Assembly (NCBI GenBank): GCA_011051925.1
Contig: DRKE01000220.1
Location: forward strand, 1 to 5,132
DNA from: Deltaproteobacteria bacterium
GTDB lineage: Bacteria; Myxococcota_A; UBA9160; UBA4427
Length of the DNA stretch: 5,132 nt
Direction: 5' to 3'
The notes under the pieces are model-generated. The model was given only the letters and a program-made list of their open reading frames with translations. It was not told the origin of the DNA and searched no databases. Made by a program: the position numbers and the translations under genes. Below, one piece after another: positions 4,895-5,132 of this stretch; position 1 is the first letter of the stretch; every line of letters starts with the position of its first letter.

Positions 4895-5132
4895 ATGCCG
4901 CCCGACGCTCCCCCTTTCCGGCTCGCTGACCTGAAGAACGCCCGGGAGCCCTATCGTCTCTACGCATCGGCCAGATCCGCGGGTCCCGTCCAGCGCTCGG
5001 GCGGGAGCTGGATCGTCCTCGGCCATGCCGAAGCGACGGAGTTGCTGAGGAACTCCGCGACGCGTTCCGGATTCATGGGCGAGGGCTATCGCGACCGCCT
5101 GCCTCCGGGTGCGGCGCGGGAGGAGATGGCCC
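4895..5132 (+). CDS. Cytochrome P450, N-terminal part (cut by window end)
   Basis: The frame opens at the ATG at 4895 and stays open to the window edge, giving 79 residues of a protein that continues beyond. The start reads MPPDAPPFRLADLKNAREPY, then RLYASARSAGPVQRSGGSW and IVLGHAEATELLRNSATRSG. This matches the N-terminal pattern of soluble bacterial P450s: a DPY-like start of helix A, a Leu-Tyr with a charged helix, GPV, a short turn with Trp, and a beta strand followed by a His-Ala helix ending in LLRN. The I-helix, ExxR and haem-binding Cys all lie downstream, so family and substrate cannot be assigned. AGGA 7 nt upstream supports the start. The gene is divergent from the tRNA, with two palindromes between them. 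P450 monooxygenases need a ferredoxin or similar reductase, which is not in view. Codon 27 is AGA, one that the neighbouring tRNA decodes. Confidence 0.8.
   Translation, partial: MPPDAPPFRLADLKNAREPYRLYASARSAGPVQRSGGSWIVLGHAEATELLRNSATRSGFMGEGYRDRLPPGAAREEMA

Noticed and set aside
4707..4934. A 75-codon + strand frame over the tRNA region
   Set aside because: Its core, GRTRTCDPLLRRQPLYPAE, is the classic false peptide from reading a tRNA gene in antisense; it also overlaps the real P450 start in another frame.

Overview
The window is about 5.1 kb of GC-rich, gene-dense bacterial DNA. It holds five complete protein genes and one cut-off protein gene, all on the + strand, plus one tRNA gene on the - strand. 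The codons strongly favour G or C in the third position. Two small lipoproteins and an EmrAB-type pump point to a Gram-negative, double-membrane cell. A luciferase-like flavin oxidoreductase next to a cytochrome P450 would suit an environmental proteobacterium, Myxococcota or Binatota-like genome. That placement is inference only, because the window has no marker good enough for taxonomy.

Layout. (1) 7-2660: a two-gene drug-efflux operon. An EmrA/HlyD-type membrane fusion protein is followed after 14 nt by an EmrB/QacA (DHA2) major facilitator with 14 predicted membrane segments. (2) 2661-2801: a non-coding gap with a 12-bp tandem duplication and a run of eight G just before the next start codon. 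(3) 2802-3451: two tandem, diverged TRL-like lipoproteins, 2 nt apart. The Shine-Dalgarno of the second lies in the last codons of the first. (4) 3495-4616: a luciferase-like (LLM class) flavin- or F420-dependent oxidoreductase with its own GGAGG site. (5) 4724-4800, - strand: tRNA-Arg(UCU) with an encoded CCA end. (6) 4801-4894: a divergent spacer with two palindromes. (7) 4895 to the end: the first 79 residues of a cytochrome P450 that runs off the window.

How the genes may work together. EmrA and EmrB should form an inner-membrane pump that needs a TolC-type outer-membrane channel. No such gene is visible, and the window begins only 6 nt before emrA. The lipoprotein pair looks like its own transcription unit, perhaps reading through into the oxidoreductase. 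The oxidoreductase and P450 may both act in oxidative metabolism of lipids or xenobiotics, but nothing here names a substrate. I found no mobile element, CRISPR array or clearly new system. The points most worth following up are the lipoprotein pair with its embedded ribosome binding site, the G8 tract, and the two palindromes before the P450.
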